This document shows positions 51,725 through 55,627 of a DNA stretch of 55,627 nt, piece after piece. A program made the translations under genes and the position numbers. How positions within the stretch are numbered: position 1 is the stretch's first letter; every line of letters starts with the position of its first letter. The notes below the pieces were generated by a model. That model saw only the letters and a list, made by a program, of their open reading frames with translations, made no database searches and had not been told where the DNA came from. Origin of the DNA: Microbacteriaceae bacterium (GTDB taxonomy: Bacteria; Actinomycetota; Actinomycetes; Actinomycetales; Microbacteriaceae); contig JAHBSP010000001.1 of NCBI GenBank assembly GCA_019639055.1, forward strand, positions 1 to 55,627, in the 5' to 3' direction.

Positions 51725-52462
51725 ATGACTAATCTGTATTACCTTGACAGCAGCAAGCAGCTAGAGAATCTAAATATTGGTGATCAAATCACTCTCGAAG
51801 GTGAAGATGCGCACCACGCTGCTACTGTGTCCAGGCTTCAGCAGGGAGAGACTATCCAGATTGGCGACGGCAATGGAACAATTTATCACTGTGAAGCAAT
51901 AACGGTTGCTCCAAAAAAAGTGGTGCTTGAAATATTGATGTCTTCCGAATCAACAAAGTCGAAGCCAGAAATCTGGCTAGTACAGGCCTTGGCTAAGGGC
52001 GGCAGAGACGAACTGGCTATACAAATGGCAACCGAGCTGGGTGTCGCTGGCGTAATTCCCTGGGCAGCTAGCCGTTCAATTGTGAAGTGGGATGCTGCAA
52101 AGGCTGAGAAAAACCGCGAAAGATGGCAGAAAATACTTCGTGAAGCAGCTAAACAATCGATTAGACCGCACATTCCTCAAGTGCTCGGAGTAATCACTTC
52201 GCCGGCTGTAGCTGATCTTGCAACAAAAGAGCAGATTATTGTGCTCGAACCTGCCGCTGGTGTTGCACTTAGTGAGCTTGAAATTAGCGGAGAAAAAGTG
52301 TTTTTAGTTGTTGGTCCAGAAGGCGGTTTCACTGAGGGTGAATTGGATATGTTCGAAAAATCTGGCGCCACTTTGGTGCGGCTAGGCAGTGAAATTCTTC
52401 GCACATCCACAGCCGGAGCTGCCGCTATGTCTGCTCTAAACCTGAAGCTTGGAAAGTGGTAG
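51725..52462 (+). CDS. rsmE: 16S rRNA m3U1498 methyltransferase
   Basis: A 245-residue SPOUT methyltransferase for U1498 of 16S rRNA. An N-terminal PUA-like part (QITLEGEDAHHAATVSRL) precedes the knot domain with IWLVQALAKGGRDELAIQMATELGV, RSIVKWDAAKAEKN, LVVGPEGGFTEGEL and LGSEILRTSTAGAAAMSAL. TAGCAT lies 8 nt before the ATG, so it may have a weak own promoter, but it is close behind dnaJ. Confidence 0.95.
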   Translation: MTNLYYLDSSKQLENLNIGDQITLEGEDAHHAATVSRLQQGETIQIGDGNGTIYHCEAITVAPKKVVLEILMSSESTKSKPEIWLVQALAKGGRDELAIQMATELGVAGVIPWAASRSIVKWDAAKAEKNRERWQKILREAAKQSIRPHIPQVLGVITSPAVADLATKEQIIVLEPAAGVALSELEISGEKVFLVVGPEGGFTEGELDMFEKSGATLVRLGSEILRTSTAGAAAMSALNLKLGKW

Positions 52463-52478
52463 TCGGTAACATATGAAT

Positions 52479-52835
52479 ATGTCTCAAGAAAACGGTCAAG
52501 AAGCTAGTATTTTTACTCGAATCATCAATCGAGAAATTCCAGCGTCAATTGTGAAAGAAAATGAGAGCTTGATTGCTTTCAACGACATTGCGCCACAAGC
52601 GCCAGTCCATATACTTGTGGTTCCTAAAGATCCCAGTTTTCGCAATGTTGTCGAACTTGCAACTGGGAATTCTGAGCTGCTTTCGGAGATGATTGCTTTT
52701 GCAAAGGAAATCGCCGACGAATACTGCGATGGCGAGTTCAGACTGGTATTCAATACTGGCGAAAATGCAGGGCAGACTGTTTTTCACGTGCACGCACATA
52801 TTCTTGGAGGCAAATTAAGTGAAGGTTCACTTTAG
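52479..52835 (+). CDS. HIT family protein (HINT-type)
   Basis: A 118-residue histidine-triad nucleotide-binding protein that cleaves adenylyl-amino compounds. Domain: SIFTRIINREIPASIVKEN, FNDIAPQAPVHILVVPK, and the triad HVHAH in TVFHVHAHILGG. The start is placed at the second ATG, 52479, because TAACAT lies exactly 6 nt before it (leaderless pattern); the ATG at 52473 adds two residues. phoH begins directly after the stop. Confidence 0.93.
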   Translation: MSQENGQEASIFTRIINREIPASIVKENESLIAFNDIAPQAPVHILVVPKDPSFRNVVELATGNSELLSEMIAFAKEIADEYCDGEFRLVFNTGENAGQTVFHVHAHILGGKLSEGSL

Positions 52836-53789
52836 TTGAGTGATATTTCCGCGGTAGCGACTCACAAAATGACTGTCGATGGGCAGGCAATGATTAGATT
52901 GCTTGGTCCGGAAGACCTATTGCTAAAAGAACTTCAACGGCAAGTGCCCGCTGTGAAAGTTAACGTGCGCAATAACGAAATATCTATCGAGGGAGATAGG
53001 CAAGAAGTTGAAAAAGCAACCGTAGTTATAGAGGAATTGGTTGCGTTTACAGGCTCTGGTGTTGCCAAACTAATTCTTACTGCTAAGGGTAAAAGCATTA
53101 GACCCAAGACAAAAGGTCAAAGCGAATACGTTAACGCAATAGCAAAGAACACTATCGTGTTTGGCATCGGTCCTGCCGGAACTGGAAAAACTTACCTAGC
53201 AATGGCATGTGCGGTAAGAGCTTTGCAGGACAAGGAAGTTGACCGGATTATTCTTACGCGTCCAGCGGTTGAGGCGGGAGAAAAATTAGGTTTTCTTCCC
53301 GGATCGCTAACCGACAAAATTGATCCATATTTGCGGCCCCTTTACGATGCGCTACAGGAGATGCTTGATGGTGAACTAATCCCGAAGCTTATGGCAAGCG
53401 GCGTGATCGAGGTTGCCCCTTTGGCGTATATGCGTGGAAGAACCCTCAATCGTAGTTTTGTGATTTTGGATGAGGCACAAAACACTACAAATGAACAGAT
53501 GAAAATGTTCCTAACTCGCCTAGGCTTCGGCTCGAAAATGGTAATCACCGGTGACGTGACCCAAATTGACCTTGCCCACGGTTTCTCAGGACTTAAGCAG
53601 GTATCTAAGGTTTTGAAAAATGTTGAGGACATCCACTTTTCAAATCTCACCAGCAAGGACGTTGTCCGTCACGCACTAGTTACCAAAATTGTGGACGCCT
53701 ACGCAGCCATTGAAGATACCAAACAGCGCACAGATGCCAGACACCAAAATGAAGGCAAAGATACCAAAACAAGGCAAGGACGCAAATGA
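52836..53789 (+). CDS. phoH: PhoH family ATPase
   Basis: A 317-residue protein. An N-terminal KH-like part (residues 20-75) precedes the ATPase domain: GIGPAGTGKTYLAMA (Walker A) near residue 110, RPAVEAGEKLGFLPG, and VILDEAQNTTNEQMKMFLTR (Walker B with sensor). PhoH2-like enzymes act on RNA; the ybeY neighbour supports a role in rRNA or mRNA processing. TTG start at 52836; overlaps ybeY by 4 nt. Confidence 0.95.
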   Translation: MSDISAVATHKMTVDGQAMIRLLGPEDLLLKELQRQVPAVKVNVRNNEISIEGDRQEVEKATVVIEELVAFTGSGVAKLILTAKGKSIRPKTKGQSEYVNAIAKNTIVFGIGPAGTGKTYLAMACAVRALQDKEVDRIILTRPAVEAGEKLGFLPGSLTDKIDPYLRPLYDALQEMLDGELIPKLMASGVIEVAPLAYMRGRTLNRSFVILDEAQNTTNEQMKMFLTRLGFGSKMVITGDVTQIDLAHGFSGLKQVSKVLKNVEDIHFSNLTSKDVVRHALVTKIVDAYAAIEDTKQRTDARHQNEGKDTKTRQGRK

Positions 53790-54241
53790 GTATCGAAGTT
53801 ACCAACGAGTGCGGGTACGAGATTTCCGAAACCGGAATTTTGCAATTGTTACAGTTCGCATTTAAGAAGCTTTACTTACATCCTGAAGTAGAACTGGCTG
53901 TTTTATTTGTTGAGGAAGAATACATGACGACACTGCACGTGCAGTGGATGGATGAGCCTGGACCCACAGACGTGCTTAGCTTCCCCATGGATGAGTTGCG
54001 TCCCGGTAACGACGAAGAATTGAGTGAACCAGGCATTCTAGGGGATATAGTCATCTGCCCCAGTTATGCAGAAATTGGTGCGAAGGAAAGAGGGGTTCCT
54101 TTATCAGAAGAAATTCAGTTACTGGCAGTTCATGGCCTACTGCATTTATTGGGCTACGACCATGCTGAGACCGAAGATGAAACAGAAATGTTTTCTTTAC
54201 AAAATGAGATCCTGCAAGCCTTCAATAGTGCGGCAGAGTAA
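53786..54241 (+). CDS. ybeY: Endoribonuclease YbeY
   Basis: A 151-residue zinc-dependent RNase that matures the 16S rRNA 3' end and removes defective 70S ribosomes. The metal site HGLLHLLGYDH is near residue 115 and GDIVICPSYAEIGAKERG is upstream; GPTDVLSFPM is a further family signature. Overlaps phoH by 4 nt; the CNNM/CBS gene starts immediately after its stop. Confidence 0.96.
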   Translation: MSIEVTNECGYEISETGILQLLQFAFKKLYLHPEVELAVLFVEEEYMTTLHVQWMDEPGPTDVLSFPMDELRPGNDEELSEPGILGDIVICPSYAEIGAKERGVPLSEEIQLLAVHGLLHLLGYDHAETEDETEMFSLQNEILQAFNSAAE

Positions 54242-55525
54242 ATGATTTATTGGATAGGCATCCCCGCAGCAAGTTTGCTGTTGGTTCTTTCTGCACTTTT
54301 GGCTGCAACCGAAGGTGCATTTGCAGTAACTAGTCGAGCCGATCTACTAGATATTGCGAAGAACTCTAGAAAAGCGCAGCGTATCGAGAAAATTGCTGGG
54401 AAGTTGGAAATTCATCTTCTCGCACTGAACCTATTGCGAATCTTGTGCGAAGTAAGTTTCACAATACTTATTACAGTTTGCTTCCTAATAGGAATTGAGC
54501 CGCTCTGGCTTGCTGCTCTACTGGGGGCAGCGACCGTCATTCTTGCTTTCTACCTAATTAGCGGAATTAGCCCTAGAGCAATTGGTCGCGCGAATCCAGA
54601 AACATTTATAAAACTTACTTCAGCTCCAGTGAGACTGGTTCGAATTTTGCTCGGCCCATTGGCAAGTTTCTTGAAGCTTATAGGTGACAAGGTTACCCCT
54701 GGACGCACCCCAACAATCGTCTTCACTAATGAAGAACAGTTATTGAGCATGGTAGATGAAGCCACCTCTCAGCAGTTGATTGAAGAGGATGACAGAGAAC
54801 TCATTCACTCCGTATTTGAGTTTGGCGACACAATTGCCCGTGAAGTCATGGTGCCTCGTATTGATATGTTGACCGTTGATAAAGAATTCACAATCCAGCA
54901 AGCTTTGGATCATTTCATTGAAACTGGGGTTTCGAGGATGCCGGTAGAAAACAACTCACCAGATGAGATAGCCGGCATGCTCTATATGAAGGATGTTGTG
55001 AAAGTTTCACAGAAAAATCCTGAATCTGCCAGCTTCGATAAAGTGACTGAAATTATGCGCGAAGCAACGTTCATCCCGGAGCAAATGAAAGTTGATGACT
55101 TACTAAAACTAATGCAGAAAGAAAGTGTGCACATTGCATTAGTTGTAGATGAATACGGCGGTATCGCCGGCCTTGTGACGATGGAAGATCTTATTGAAGA
55201 AATCGTTGGGGATATTGAAGACGAGTACGACGATGGAGATGCTGAAGTTACGCCACTTTCTTTGAATAAATACCGAGTTTCGGTAAGGCTAAATCTCGAG
55301 GAATTGGGAGACATTTTCGGTCTTGAATTAGAGGACGAGGATGTTGACACTGTTGGTGGCTTTTTCGCTAAACAGTTAGGCAGGTTACCAAAAGCTGGAG
55401 ATCAGGTGCAGGTGGGTGACCTAACAATCACCGCTGTGAAACCAGAGCGAAGAAAAAGTGGAGTTACTCAACTAATCGTTGAGAGTTTAGCTCCTGAAGA
55501 AACTGAAATTGATATTGATGACTGA
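54242..55525 (+). CDS. CNNM/CBS domain membrane protein (CorC/HlyC family)
   Basis: A 427-residue protein: an N-terminal DUF21/CNNM domain with membrane helices (ASLLLVLSALLAATEGAFA, ILITVCFLIGIEPLWLAALLG), two CBS domains (VMVPRIDMLTVDKEF, SRMPVENNSPDEIAG, HIALVVDEYGGIAGLVTMEDLIEEIVGDIEDEYDD) and a C-terminal transporter-associated domain (VDTVGGFFAKQLGRLP). Members of the family export or sense magnesium. It overlaps the start of era by 8 nt; ybeY-corC-era is the usual order. Confidence 0.94.
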   Translation: MIYWIGIPAASLLLVLSALLAATEGAFAVTSRADLLDIAKNSRKAQRIEKIAGKLEIHLLALNLLRILCEVSFTILITVCFLIGIEPLWLAALLGAATVILAFYLISGISPRAIGRANPETFIKLTSAPVRLVRILLGPLASFLKLIGDKVTPGRTPTIVFTNEEQLLSMVDEATSQQLIEEDDRELIHSVFEFGDTIAREVMVPRIDMLTVDKEFTIQQALDHFIETGVSRMPVENNSPDEIAGMLYMKDVVKVSQKNPESASFDKVTEIMREATFIPEQMKVDDLLKLMQKESVHIALVVDEYGGIAGLVTMEDLIEEIVGDIEDEYDDGDAEVTPLSLNKYRVSVRLNLEELGDIFGLELEDEDVDTVGGFFAKQLGRLPKAGDQVQVGDLTITAVKPERRKSGVTQLIVESLAPEETEIDIDD

Positions 55526-55627
55526 AAAAAAATCTCGCCACAAAAAGGATGATTACCGCGCTGGTTTCGTGACTTTTCTTGGGCGTCCAAACACCGGAAA
55601 ATCAACGCTCATGAATGCTCTGATCGG
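55518..55627 (+). CDS. era: GTPase Era, N-terminal part (cut by the window edge)
   Basis: The frame starts at ATG 55518 inside the preceding gene's end and runs off the right edge after 36 codons. A basic start (MTEKKSRHKKDDYRAG) is followed by FVTFLGRPNTGKSTLMNALIG, the G1 loop of Era; GRPNTGKST with Thr is common in actinobacteria. Era binds the 16S rRNA 3' end and works with YbeY in 30S maturation. Only the start is visible. Confidence 0.93.
   Translation, partial: MTEKKSRHKKDDYRAGFVTFLGRPNTGKSTLMNALI

Noticed and set aside
7903..55627. The whole AT-rich part as a genomic island inserted at tRNA-Ala
   Set aside because: It carries core genes (leuS, holA, lepA, dnaJ, era) in normal actinobacterial order, which islands do not.
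1..55627. CRISPR array, transposase, integrase or prophage genes
   Set aside because: No regularly spaced direct repeats and no recognisable mobile-element protein other than the RhuM fragment were seen.

Overview
The window looks like an actinobacterial chromosome segment (Micrococcales, most likely Microbacteriaceae). The support is gene content and order: rne, a DUF4031 gene, rplU-rpmA-obgE, a small ANRH-type membrane protein, nadD, rsfS and tRNA-Ala on the left; leuS, comEA-comEC, holA, rpsT, lepA, hemW, hrcA-dnaJ, rsmE, phoH, ybeY, a CNNM/CBS protein and era on the right. GTG and TTG starts and leaderless genes are also frequent. Everything here was read by eye from the sequence; no database search was run.

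Layout. Positions 1-7902 are GC-rich (about 58-63% in hand-counted rows): rne 3' end, DUF4031 (minus), ribosomal protein genes and obgE, then nadD, a Pro/Ser-rich membrane protein, rsfS, an uncharacterised cytosolic protein, two tandem paralogous lipoproteins and tRNA-Ala(GGC). At the 3' end of that tRNA the composition drops abruptly to about 38-47% in sampled rows and stays low to the end. Next to the tRNA lies a truncated RhuM-family fragment. Positions 8.3-17.2 kb are accessory: a BNR-type lipoprotein, an overlooked 52-codon Cys-containing ORF, an FHA-like protein, a flavin monooxygenase / adenosine-deaminase-like / cupin operon, a DUF4031-HD fusion, a 3-methyladenine glycosylase and a beta-helix surface protein. 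Positions 17.1-26.0 kb hold paired fluoride channel subunits, a KstD-like dehydrogenase with an SDR, a mycoredoxin-like protein, a PgeF-like protein, a DUF2207 membrane protein, an aldehyde dehydrogenase and a class I aldolase.

Positions 26.0-35.4 kb (minus strand) are a type IV pilus locus: pilB, pilC, major pilin, two minor pilins, a large PilX-like protein with a beta-solenoid body, prepilin peptidase, pilM, pilN and pilO. No pilT is present. Together with comEA/comEC at 40.8-43.6 kb this suggests a DNA-uptake (natural transformation) apparatus. The remaining right part is housekeeping: an SOS-associated peptidase, pabC and pabB in divergent orientation, leuS, holA, rpsT, lepA, hemW, the CIRCE-controlled hrcA-dnaJ unit and the rsmE-HIT-phoH-ybeY-CBS-era run, which the window cuts in era.

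Points that most deserve a second look: the compositional break at the tRNA (chimeric contig versus a real exchange; DUF4031 occurs on both sides); a perfect palindrome at pabB/pabC in which each gene's start codon overlaps the other's -10 box; a recurring leaderless-start signature (TANNNT exactly 6 nt before the start codon at eight starts); the beta-solenoid minor pilin; a terminator-like hairpin buried in the hemW coding sequence; and the monooxygenase/deaminase/cupin operon.
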